This document shows positions 36,301 to 46,509 of a stretch of DNA of 62,000 nucleotides, piece after piece; positions within the stretch are counted from its first letter, which is position 1; each line of letters starts with the position of its first letter. The notes beneath the pieces are model-generated. The model did not search any database, had not been told where the DNA came from, and was given only the letters and a program-made list of their open reading frames with translations. Position numbers and translations under genes: made by a program. The DNA lies in assembly GCF_030272615.1 (NCBI RefSeq), contig NC_081408.1, positions 765,770,830 to 765,832,829 on the forward strand, read 5' to 3'. Source of the DNA: Cryptomeria japonica. Lineage: Eukaryota; Streptophyta; Pinopsida; Cupressales; Cupressaceae.

Positions 36301-38000
36301 ATGTTGATGTAGACAATGATACTCACCTTAATCACTTCAAAGAAAAATACCCAATAGCACATAAATTGGCTACCAAGAAATGGTATTACCAAGGTGGAGG
36401 ACTAGGACAAGAAAAATAGGGAATCAAAAGACCTGTTGATCTAGTTCCAAATATTTGTCATCAAGGGCTTGGTTTTGGACATTCTTCTCATGAAGCCTCA
36501 AATTTGGTAGGCACTTTTGTATACAATGAAAATATTTTAGTTGATATCAAAGACATACCTGAGGAGGCTGTCAAACAAGCGTACGATGATATGGATAGCT
36601 TCTCATCCTTTGGCACATCCACGTTCTTTGACACATATATTCTCTTGATTGACCTTCCCCTTCACCATCCTGAACTCATTGATTGGGGTCAAACTGTTGC
36701 ACACCTTGATACAATCTAGAGTGATGGCATTCGCTTACAATTTTTGGGAGCAACCAAGTGTGCACCGTATTATCATCCAACTTTGAATACAGTCTATAAG
36801 TTGGATCCTCAAGGTTACTTTGGGGAAGGGGGATCCTTAACTACAAAAATAAAAAAGAATTGAAAAATCAATTGTCTATAGATGAAAGCCTTTCAAAGGC
36901 ACCTATAGATTCTAAAAAAGTAAAAACAAAGGGTGTATCTTCTAGTGAAAAACTCTTTGAAGCACTAGAAGATGAGGATTCCCCTCTTTCTCTCATTGAC
37001 ATACAGGTTCCTAATAAATCCTCAATCCTTATTAATGAGATAAGATAATTTAATCTGGGAACTATAGAGAGTCCTAGAATTACTTATGTAGCAACATCTT
37101 TATCTGATGAAGAGTTCCAAGTTTTCCTTCTAATTCTTCACAGGTGGCCTATTAATTTTGCATGGTCTTATGCAGACATGCCTGGGCTTGATCCTGAGCT
37201 TGTTGTACATCACCCGATTGTTGATCCAAAAGTTAAACCTATTAAGAAAAAGCTTCAAATGATGCATCCTTAGATTTTATTATCGATCAAAGTAGAATTG
37301 GAGAAATTTTTAGAAGTCAAATTTATCTGACCAATTGATTATTCATAATGGATTTCTAACATGGTACCTCTTTGTAAACCCAATGAAGCTGTTCAAGTTT
37401 GTACAGATTTCAGAGATCTCAACAAAGCATGTCCTAAAGATGATTTTCCATTTCCCAACACTAATATCCTAGTTGATTTAACAAGGGGACATGAAATGCT
37501 TTCCCTTATGGATGGTTTTTTTGATTACACCCAGATAAAAATTGCAGAGTATGATCATCATAAAACAATGTTTACTACTCCTTGAGGCACTTTTTGTTAT
37601 CAAGTCATACCTTTTGGTCTAAAAAGTGTAGGCGCTACATACTAGCATGCTATGACAATAATATTCCATGATCTCATGCATAAAATACTGGAGGATTTTG
37701 TAGATGGCATCCTAGACAAATAAAAAACTAGAGCAGAACATCTAGCAATCCTTGAATAGATTTTTGAATGTCTGGCTAAGCACAAGTTGCGCCTCAATCC
37801 TAAAAAGTGTGTATTTGGAGTTACATTAAGCAAACTCCTAGTTTTCGTAGTTTTCGAGCATGCTTTAGAAGTTGATCCTAAGAAAGTCAAGGCAATCCTA
37901 GAAATGCCCCCTCCTAAGACATTGAAGAATCTGCATAGTCTCCAAGGAAAGCTACAATTTGTCAAACATTTTATTGCTTAGCTTGCAGATAAATGTCAAC
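33341..38000 (+). pseudogene. Element B protease, G-patch and RT remnants
   Basis: After a TGA at about 33335 the frame reads RQFMAMGEPLDVIFKCMEQH (matching GEPLESVFKKL in C) and WYKENEYCAYHHVKGHAKNK up to the S2 insertion at 33561. It resumes at 34976 with LVQDLID. The protease active site is altered (VLIDNGYALNLCT, about 35598) and followed by NILLGRPWIHGM. A G-patch remnant (YYQGGGLGQEK) follows near 36385. RT blocks include DFRDLNKACPKDDFPFPN and a degenerate catalytic box FVDG at about 37697 in place of YVDD. It ends LQGKLQFVKHFIA and LADKC just before D. Numerous stops. Confidence 0.85.
33561..34975 (-). mobile_element. S2: solo LTR related to the S1/E family
   Basis: A 1,415-bp insertion splits the B frame between EQQIL and LVQDLID. 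On the - strand it starts TGTTTATGTTGG and its end reads CTCTCAATACCAAT. It shares with S1 and E the block GGTGAATCAGT preceded by GAGAGGGG, the block GGTGGGGATG followed by CCCACAA, and CTGTTAGGAG and GTTAAAG repeats. A 4-bp TCTA direct repeat (33557-33560 and 34976-34979) flanks it. No coding sequence. Confidence 0.7.
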
Positions 38001-39760
38001 TCTAGACACATAAATTTGTCCACGAATTAAATAAATATTTAATGTTTATTTAATGCACTAATATTCCTCTATTAATTAAGTTTATATTTAATTAATTCAC
38101 CTTAGCCTATTCTTCTATTCTAGTTAAATAAATTTAATAAATTTATTTAATTACCAACTATAGTCCCATCTATTAAATAAATTAATATATTAATTTAATT
38201 CCCCTTTCCACTGAGTTAAATAAATTAAATATTTATTTAAAAATCACAAACCAAATCCCCATTTAAATAAATCAATATTTATTTAAAACCCCCCATCCAC
38301 TTACATTCTCCTACAAATGCAAGTTGCACTCCCTATTTTAATTAAATAAAACATTTAATTAAAAAGCCTATTTATCCTCACCCACTTTCCAAACCTACTT
38401 TCTCATTAACCTCCTTCTAGATTCTTCTAACCCCTTCTAAATTAGCCTAATCCCAACTTAACCCCCAACCCATCATCTCACACATAAAGGACTCTTACAG
38501 AGTCTTAAATGCATTACTTCTTCAACACACTAACTGATCAGAAGAAAATTTTAAATAGTTGAAAAAATATTTTCATATTTTTTTTAGTTTTTCTAGACAT
38601 TAGTAAATGGCATTTTTGAAGGCCTTCAGGGCATTTTTAGTCCTTGAAAGTATGTTCTTTCAAAATCTCGCCTACAACTCTTGGAGACCTTTCCAATGAG
38701 TTAAATGACTCGTAATTTCAAGTCTTGTGCAGAAAGTTATGCCTAGTTAAAGTTAGGAAAAATTTTATATAGTTTTTTAAAAAAATTACATAGTTTTAGA
38801 TTTTTTATGTAAATAAACCTGATATTACTACTGGTTTTTCGATTCTCAAGGAGTTGTTGGTGACCCTTGGAATCCCTTGGACTACTATATGTTGGATTTT
38901 CGAATTGAATACAATACTTTTTGGCTTGCTTCAATTCTAAGCTCTCTCATTCATGTAACAAAATTTACAATACCGCAGGTTCTCACCTAGGTGTTGTCAT
39001 TCGAATCCATAATTCGGATCACTAACCCACATGGGTCTTGACCCTTTAGTCAAGGATTAACCATGGGTAAACATTGCACAAAAGTTTACCCATTGGATAA
39101 AATATTTACCCTTGGATAAAAGCTTTATCCTATAACCCCAACCACATGAGGTTACCCTCATGTCCCCTCAGGCATTAATTGCTCATTCCCTCTTCTCTCA
39201 AGACAACTCATGTTGACACTTGTCATCATGAGATTGGGTTGAAAACAATCACATGGATCATGAATCATGCAATCTTAGCCCTCGACAAACCAGACCAATC
39301 TTGACCCTCCAATCCACTATTTTCCTTATAGATAGAGCTTCATTCCTCAAGAAAAGGAGGAAGCAATAGAGCATTGTTACTGTACTAGAATTAGCATAGA
39401 CACTTAAGCATTTCTCATAGCAACACTAGTTAAGCATTTGTATAGCATTAGTGTTTTATTTTCAACCATTTCAATCCTCCATTTGGCATCCATGGTTTAA
39501 TGCTAAGGCTGAGAGATACACACACACATTTGGATCTTGGAGAGGAGAAGAACAAAGGAAGAACAACAAAGAGTATCATGGGAGAATCTTAGGGAGTCTC
39601 TTCTCCCTTCTTTTCATTGTGTTAAGCTTCTTTTGTATGTTTTTTAATCTCTTTTGGTATGTATTGGAAGGTTTTAAGAACTTGTGTTTATTTGGTTTTT
39701 GGTTGAGACTAACAACACTAACTCTTTGGTTCTTTTGTTTGTCCCCTTTTCCATGCATCA
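38001..39760 (+). repeat. Element D 5' LTR
   Basis: 1,760 bp, rich in TTAAATAAATT words in its first third, ending CATGCATCA three bases before the PBS. No coding capacity. Confidence 0.75.
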
Positions 39761-39763
39761 TTT

Positions 39764-39781
39764 TGGTGAACCCGACGTGAA
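39764..39781 (+). other. Element D primer-binding site
   Basis: TGGTGAACCCGACGTGAA, identical to the PBS of A. Confidence 0.9.
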
Positions 39782-39844
39782 TCCAACACAAAAAGTTAAC
39801 ATTTTAACTAATCCTTTTGAAACTTGCAGGTTTTTCACGCACAG

Positions 39845-40055
39845 GTAGCGCTTTAGCGCTTTCGATGCCCGATATAGCTCCTTTGTTCTGGACTTTGCGC
39901 CATGTCTAGACTATCACTGTAGCACTTTTGTTGCCTGTTTTAGTGCTTGTGGCATAAAATGAGATTTTGTTGTCCTTTATAGTGCTTTTAGTTCAATATA
40001 GCACTTTTGTTTATCTGTTAGTGCTTTTGGGTTTCCACCAGATTATCGCTTTTGT
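39845..40055. repeat. 20-bp phased AGYGCTTTTG array in the D leader
   Basis: Cores such as TAGCGCTTT, TAGCACTTTTG and TAGTGCTTTTG at 39847, 39855, 39876, 39921, 39942, 39981, 40000, 40020 and about 40045. Most spacings are 19-21 bp or twice that. Confidence 0.75.
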
Positions 40056-40225
40056 ATTGGGCAAAGAGATCAAAATTGTAACAAAAATGAAAAATTTAGG
40101 CTTGTGAACCCACCATATGGACTAACTTTTTGAGAGGTTTTTACAAGTCTTAACATTTGTTGCAAGTTCCAAGGAGTTAGCATAGTTTTTGCTTTCTTTC
40201 CACAAATTTTCTTTTTACAAAGGGA

Positions 40226-40725
40226 TCTAAAAAGAACCTCATTTTCACTTTGGTGCAAACTTAAAAAGAACTCCATTTTTTCTTTGGTGTTTAAAAAAAA
40301 TTTCATCTTTACTTTTTGCTATAAAGGGATTAAAAGAACAAGACAAACTTTTTTTTTTTTTGTTGCAAAGCTAAAAAGAACCCCATTTTCTCTTTGGTGC
40401 AAACTTAAAAAGAACTCCATTTGTCTTTGGTGTTTAAAAGGAACCTCACTTCTTGTTTTTGTTACAAAGGGGTTAAAAAGAACATCTCACATTTCATTTG
40501 CAAGGTAAAAAGAACAAATCACATTGTTATTTGCTACACGACTTTATTTTGTTGACTAGGTTTTATTTCCAAGTTTTTTTGAAAAGGTTTAGAATATTGC
40601 AATTGTTGGTTAAAAAGAACAAACTCATTTTTGCTATCTTGGATAAAAAGAACCCCATGTTTGTTGGAGCAACATCTCCAAGTAGCATTTAGACAATATT
40701 GCAATAACTGGATAAAATGAACAAG
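40226..40725. repeat. TTAAAAAGAAC box array in the D leader
   Basis: About ten copies of TTAAAAAGAACCCCATTTT with TTTGGTGCAAAC spacers, at roughly 40228, 40263, 40332, 40373, 40407, 40436, 40475, 40507, 40612 and 40645, often 29-35 bp apart. Confidence 0.75.
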
Positions 40726-40837
40726 TGTTCATTGTGATTTGAAAGTGATAGGCATATGCTCTCCCCTTAATTGGGTGATAAAAATTCCAAGCTCACTCTT
40801 TTCGACTTTCTTTCATTTTTTGCAAATGGGATACAAC

Positions 40838-41290
40838 CTTTAGCAGGCCTTCTCTCTCGAGAATCCCATAAGGCTGGTGAGAGGGGAAGGACCTAAGTGG
40901 GGAACGACTAATGCCAAGTATACCAACCCACTATAATCAAATGTGGATGTGATGAAAATAATTTTTAATGGTTTTGCTCAACGATTAGCCTTCCCCCAGT
41001 ATCCTTGCGATACATAAAGCCTTTTTTCTAAAGGTTGGGAAGCCTCCCAAGGGAGTTTATCACTGAAGACTGAACGAAAGCCTTATTAAAAGCTTTAAGA
41101 GTATAAGGCATACTAAGTCAGTTATCCAAACATTTGTAATATCAAGGGTTGGGAAGAATCCTCCCCTAAGACACTCACCATGTATCTCCCAAGAAAATGA
41201 TCCAATTGAGGAGTAAATTTCTTTGGTTCAAATTTTGGTCAAAGGCAAAAAAAATGGGCGCACCTTAGGGTGTGACAGGGTTGTTTGAGT
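40838..41290 (+). ncRNA. Conserved leader module (D copy)
   Basis: Contains GGCCTTCTCTCTCGAG, GAGGGGAAGGACCTAAGTGG (40882-40901), GGGGAACGAC and CCACTATAATCAAATG, matching the C copy closely. Truncated at its end by the insertion of C. Confidence 0.5.
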
Positions 41291-41380
41291 TGATGGAGTA
41301 TCAAGTGTGGGATATTGATATTAGGAATGACCTTTTGACTATAGTAGAGTCTATCTTATTTGTCTTTTGTTTGTTCAAAA

Positions 41381-41385
41381 CCTAT
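41381..41385. repeat. Target-site duplication of C (left)
   Basis: CCTAT directly before C, repeated at 57025-57029 directly after it. Confidence 0.95.
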
Positions 41386-42172
41386 TGTATATGGTGAAAA
41401 TGGATAACAATAACAACAATATTGAAAGACTAAAATGGATTCAACCACTAAACCCTAGCCTAACAATGAACAAAGATCCACCATAACATATGAAGATAAC
41501 CTAAGACAATGCAAATAACTCAAAAATCACAAAGATTATACCATCACATGCCCAATAGGGTTTTGATCTCCATTCTTCCTATCTCCATTGATCTTGCTTG
41601 ATATACTTGCTCTCAGATTTTTGTATGCACAAGAGCTCAACAAAGAACAGAATGTGGTTGCAAGTGGAATTGTAGTGTAGCCAAGTACTCCAAAATCAGT
41701 CATTAGGATGTGTCATTAGGGTTTGACAATGAAGAAAGCATCTCCTTAAATAGAAGACACAATAAGAAATGGAGAGTTAAGATTGAGAGGTGTAAAAAGA
41801 GAGGTTGGCTAGGATTAGAGGGTAGGTATAAGAAATACCAAAATAATGAAAGAGGTAGGTAGTGTAGGAAATAAGAGATGAATGACATGTGTCATGTGTA
41901 GAAAAAGATAATGAATTAATTAAATAAATAAAGATTTATTTAATTAATAGAAGAAGTAGGATAATTAAATAAATAAAATATTTATTTAATTTAAGAAAGG
42001 GATAATTTAAATAAATAAATGTATTTATTTAAATGAGAAATAAGGCTAGAAGAGGATAAATGAATTAATTAAATAAATAAAAATTTATTTAATTAATAGA
42101 AGAATTAGGCTTAGATAATTAAATAAATAAAAATATTTATTTAATTAGACATGACAATTTTGGGTGTCTACA
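41386..42172 (-). repeat. Element C 3' LTR
   Basis: 787 bp, TGTAGACACCCAAAATTG to ACCATATACA on the - strand. Differences from the other LTR seen near 41651, 41807 and 41869. Confidence 0.95.
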
Positions 42173-42186
42173 TTTTGCCCCTCTTT
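42173..42186 (-). other. Element C polypurine tract
   Basis: AAAGAGGGGCAAAA on the - strand, abutting the 3' LTR and identical to that of A. Confidence 0.92.
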
Positions 42187-42679
42187 GAGACAATGCGGCT
42201 TGTCGCGTTGTTTCAAAGAAGATAAGATGAACTGATACAGAGTTGCCCCAAGATGGGAATTATATGCCCCCTCAAATGTCTGAAAAGAGTGCAGACAATC
42301 TCTCGATAAGAAAGACGAGATAGAATGGACTGATCAGATAAAGTGACAAAGTCACGGGATGAGAAATACTGACTCGGGAAATGAAGACGAGGGCTAGGCT
42401 AGGCTATAAGATAGACCACGGGCAAAAGACATCCTCATTGTCATCCACACCCTGAGAAGATCACAGTGCAGAGCGAGAAAAGAGCAGCAGCAGTCAGCAG
42501 CGATGGCATTCATTCATAGATTCGACCGTGTCCGCCGATTCCAGCGACCAGCCGATGCAGGAGAGCCGGTAAGTACCACAAAACCTCCTCGTACTTTCAC
42601 GCATTTCGAGGTTTGTCATAAATGCATGTTAGGAGAAATAAATGCGCTAGGAATAGGATATTTTAAAAGTGCAAAAACG

Positions 42680-42992
42680 CGCAACCGCGTCTGTGTCAGC
42701 GCCAGGCGCGTCTGTGTCCAACAGGCGCGTCTGTGTCGGGTCCAGGCGCGTCTATGCCTGGAACCGCGTTTATGTTGAATGCAGACGCGTTTGTGAAATG
42801 CAGCAGCGTGTGTGCTTTTTAGTAGCGTTTATGTAATGTAGGGACGTCTGTGTTCCCTGGTCGCGTTTGTGTCTGGCATAGGCACGTTTGTGTTCAGAAA
42901 GCGCGTCTGTGTCGCAGAAGCGCGTTTGTGCAGTCTATAAGCGCGTTTATGAGTTAAAAGCGCGTGTGTGTTGTAAAAGTGCGTTTGTGTGT
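42680..42992 (+). repeat. 20-bp phased GCGTCTGTGT array in the PMD intron of C
   Basis: Sixteen cores of form GCGCGTYTRTGT starting near 42685, 42705, 42724, 42746, 42763, 42784, 42803, 42823, 42842, 42861, 42882, 42901, 42920, 42940, 42960 and 42979. Mean spacing is 19.6 bp with 7-9 variable bases between cores. Confidence 0.9.
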
Positions 42993-43325
42993 TTAAATGC
43001 ATGGTTTTAGTCTTTTAGGTCAAATCGGCAGTTCTGTGATGAACATACGCTGTCGATTGGATAAGTTGCTGAGAGGATACACTCAAGCAGGTCCTCTAGA
43101 AAGATTAGGATAGATCCAGGCACTTTGTGATGAACAGGGAGCACCAAGATAGGCAGCACTTTGTGATGAACAGGGAGCACTACTTAGGGTAGATAGCAAC
43201 ACTTTGTGATGAACAGTGAGTGTCACTAGGATAGATAACCAGATGCATTGAGGTAGCAAGTAGCATTTTGTGATAAACAGTGAATGCCACGATAACTGAC
43301 ATTATTGAGTTGTGCTTGACTGCAG
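42993..43325 (+). repeat. CACTTTGTGATGAACAG repeats at the end of the PMD intron
   Basis: Four or five units of CACTTTGTGATGAACAGKGAG with AGGATAGAT spacers lie between about 43120 and 43290, just before the branch/acceptor region. Spacing is about 30-55 bp. Confidence 0.7.
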
Positions 43326-44764
43326 GAGTATTTGCCGATGCTGGAGTCACGGGAGAGATTCCCGTCGACTCAGAGACTGCGACCAGAGTTGTCGATTCAG
43401 GACATGATTTCCATTGAGGAGATGGGTCTCACACATATGCTCTATGTGCCTGAGTTTCGGGCAAACATGGGGTTGCTGATTGCGTTGGCCGAGAGATGGC
43501 ACTCAGAGACATGCACGTTTCACCTGCCGATGGGTGAGATGACAGTCACATTAGAGGATGTATATAGGATTCTGCATGTTCCTATTGATGGAGAGTTGAT
43601 TCCCTACGACCGAGATGGTGACAGGGAGGCATTGAGACGAGTTTTTCAGGATCCTGAGTTGGAGATGCGAGCAGGTCATGTAGCCTGGGACACCATGACT
43701 GCCACAGGATTAGCATTGCCGGCAGTTGTTGGGGGAGTCATCAATGGATATTTGTGTCCAGACAGGGCCACACGAGGATTAGCAGTGGGCTGGGGAGGGG
43801 CCTTGGAGACGCTGATGGCAGAGCACACGAGGTATGCATGGGGGCCATGTGTCCTAGCACATTTGTATTATGAGTTGCATCAGTTTGTATACCACGGATC
43901 AGTGGGTTTGGGCTACGGCGTTACTCTCTTGCAGGTGTGGGCCTATGAGCACCTTCCCATCACATGGCCGATTCACTTCAGAGGCAGAGGACAGGGACAG
44001 AGTTTCGTGCACTTGTATGCCATGATTACATCCCAGCCTCGGATTGGGAGATTGGAGCACTGGAGGAGAGTTATTGATGATATTGACATGGTGATCTAGA
44101 GGCCGTACTTGGGGTGCGAGGAGTGGGAGGACGATGCCTTGGAGCTACCATATGTGTTTAGGAGCAGGTATCTGATGGGGCGGACGCCCTATATTCTAGA
44201 GAGGCAGCTGGTAGACAGGGTGTGCAGGCAGAGGTTGAGGGACAGGCACCTGTAGAGGAGGAGCCACAGGCAGAGGCGGAGAGCGGAGACTCTGAGGAGG
44301 ATGAGGTGGTGAGGCTGTGGGAGATCTGCCAGGGCCAGGCAGATGAGATTGAGGATTTGGTTCGAGAGAGGAACCACCTCAGGATTAGGGTCCGAGACAC
44401 AGAGCGGGAGAGGGATCAGGCCATCCAGAGATACACAGAGGCCGAGACAGCTCTGAGGGCAGGTAGGCGAGCAACAGAGGATGCAGAGGCAGGCTACGCA
44501 TATGTTCTGTGAGCCAGAGAGGAGATCGCCTACTGGAGGGATCTATACTATGCAGCCGTGCCAGCAGATCAGCGGGCTAGGAGCTTCCATAGATCGTCGC
44601 GCATAGCGACGGCTACGGGAGGGAGCCGCAGGAGACAAGCATCCAGCGGTGGGGTCATGGGGCCTCCACCACCACCAGAGAGACAGGGGGATCCAGGGGC
44701 GGGTCCATCTACAGCTCAGACTCCATCGAGGCCAGGCGGCTCTGAGGGAGGGAGTTCCTCATAG

Positions 44765-46509
44765 CTATAGTGGGCTCCCATTGTATCAGTATATGTATCA
44801 TTGTTGTATTGTAGACACCTGCGGGTGATTCTTTTGTAGCCATATGATTCTTTTGACATCATTGTATCATGACACTTTTTGATTATATATGAGATGAGTC
44901 ACCATTTTTTGCGGCAGCTATATGCATGTGTACCTTATGTGATGAAATGTTCTTATGTGATACATGTTTTATGATATGGATGCTTATATGATGTAATGCA
45001 ATATATTTTTGTTCTTTTTATGTTTTATATGAGATGCATGATGCAAATGTGAATGTATGTAATGCAAATGAATATGATAATGCAAATGATTATTTACATA
45101 ATGAAAATGTGAGATGTGCTAACATGTGTTGTATGCAGGATGTGATGCAATTGTGATATCTATATGTATGTATGAAATGCTTATATGTGGTGATGCAGGT
45201 GTAACTATATGAAATGCAAATGTTTTTGGTGTGTCATTATACTCAGTCATGTGATAGCGGGCTACGCGGACTCGAGAAGGACAATGGAAGTCAATCAAGA
45301 AAGGGGGATGGAAGACAGAAGATATGAATGTGAAAGAGCTTCTTGTGCGTTATCATCATTGAGCTTTATTATGGCAGAATAGGTTATGACAATCGAGGCA
45401 TTTGTTCGGCCCAGAAAGTCATTGTACCTGTTTGCATGGAGATAAGACAGTCACAAACAAGGAATGCCCCAGTTCATATTAGACTCACAGTGTCCTCATA
45501 TCCTTGGACAATTCATAGCATTACTAAAAGACAATCCACAGACAGCAAATGCAAATAGGTGACGATACCCCATCCTCGCCTTTCTAGTCAAAGACATCCT
45601 GGAGATAGAATCTCTAGTCAAAGACATCCTGGAAAAGCTAAAAGACATGTCACCAAAAAGATAAAATCAAAAGAAAACCAAGACTCGACACCAACATCCA
45701 CTGTAGTCCTCAAGTTTAGTGTCTCTTGTCACTTGTTTAAGTCTTATTTTGATTGTGGTCACAATGTTTACTTTCACAAAAAGGATAGATAGCACTGAAC
45801 CATATGTTGTCTGAGTCTGTTGAAAGATTTGATTTTGTTGAAGCCCATTGTTGCTGCTGTGTCTCATTTGAAACTGACTGAATCCATGAAACTGATACCT
45901 TATTGCGGAGAAGACGAAACTTTATTGCGGACTGACGATGCAGATGTTGCTTTATTGCGGATTGTGCGCGGATAGACTTGAAGGAAACTGGAAGAAACTG
46001 TACTCCTCGAAACATGTGATGTTCTTAGTTCCATACCCATTACTAGACGTAGGAATTAGCCGTAGTCACAGATAGGATCTGATTTATTATGGATAGAAAA
46101 GGGAGTGAAAAGGGAGGGTTATGGATGGCTAACCAATCTTAGGTAGATCAATAACAAGCCATGATGGGAATGGGTAAGTTTATTGTGAGTGAATAGGTTG
46201 TGAGTGTGTGCAATGTGAAAGGATGAAAGAGAATCCTGAAGGAGGGAGGAGCAAAGTCCCTACGCATGGCGCTGGTGACCCAGTTTTCACCATGGTACTT
46301 GCCCAGGGCGCCACCGAAGTGGTTTTAACCGTTGGACGAAATTATTTCTCTTTACTTTTCTCGATTTTTCAATTTTTTTGTTGTCACAAGGCGCCTGTTT
46401 GCCAGGTTTTCACCAAGTAACGATTTTTTTTTATTTTTATTTTTATTTTTTTTGTATTTTTGAAATTTTTTGATTTTTTTGTATTTTTGCGTTAAGATGC
46501 TCTGAAAAG
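44765..46509. other. Region between PMD and integrase of C, with shared hairpin module
   Basis: 44920-45230 is rich in ATGTGATGCAAATG words and is probably the PMD 3' UTR. CTAGTCAAAGACATCCTGGA is duplicated near 45575 and 45611. TTTATTGCGGA is repeated near 45900, 45931 and 45951. 46260-46420 carries, on the - strand, GGTGAAAACCTGGCAAACAG, GGCGCC and GGGCAAGTACCATGGTGAAA, the module also found after the main ORF of A. A T-rich run precedes the end of integrase. No gene supported. Confidence 0.55.

Larger units (their letters stand above)
42503..44764 (+). pseudogene. Antisense, spliced PMD gene of C
   Basis: Exon 1 (42503-42568, 22 codons) is MAFIHRFDRVRRFQRPADAG plus EP, ending at a GTAAGT donor. 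The intron is 42569-43325, ending CTGCAG. Exon 2 continues in phase 0 (EYLPMLESRERF). Core PMD blocks are FRANMGLLIALAERWHSETC, FHLPMGEMTVTLEDVYRIL, VGWGGALETLM and RYAWGPCVLAHLYYELHQFV. A TAG at 44097-44099 replaces the Trp expected before RPYLGCEEWED. A frame change near 44200 leads to an acidic coiled-coil region (44222-44512), a TGA at 44510-44512, and a basic/proline-rich tail ending 44762-44764. PMD (PF10536) proteins are known from plants and from transposons. Its job in the retroelement is unknown. It runs opposite to gag-pol. Confidence 0.85.

Noticed and set aside
36720-37050. Separate gene after the B G-patch remnant
   Set aside because: It aligns with the linker between protease and RT of C (SLSEAPEDGRLD-like region) and is part of the decayed pol.
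42680-42992. CRISPR-like look of short repeats with variable spacers
   Set aside because: Cores are only 10-12 bp and spacers 7-9 bp, inside a spliced plant gene in a retroelement. CRISPR repeats and spacers are each over 20 bp and prokaryotic.
43326-44764. PMD gene as a host gene flanking a retroelement
   Set aside because: It lies strictly between integrase and the PPT/3' LTR of C, inside matching LTRs and TSD, and A has the same gene in the same relative place.
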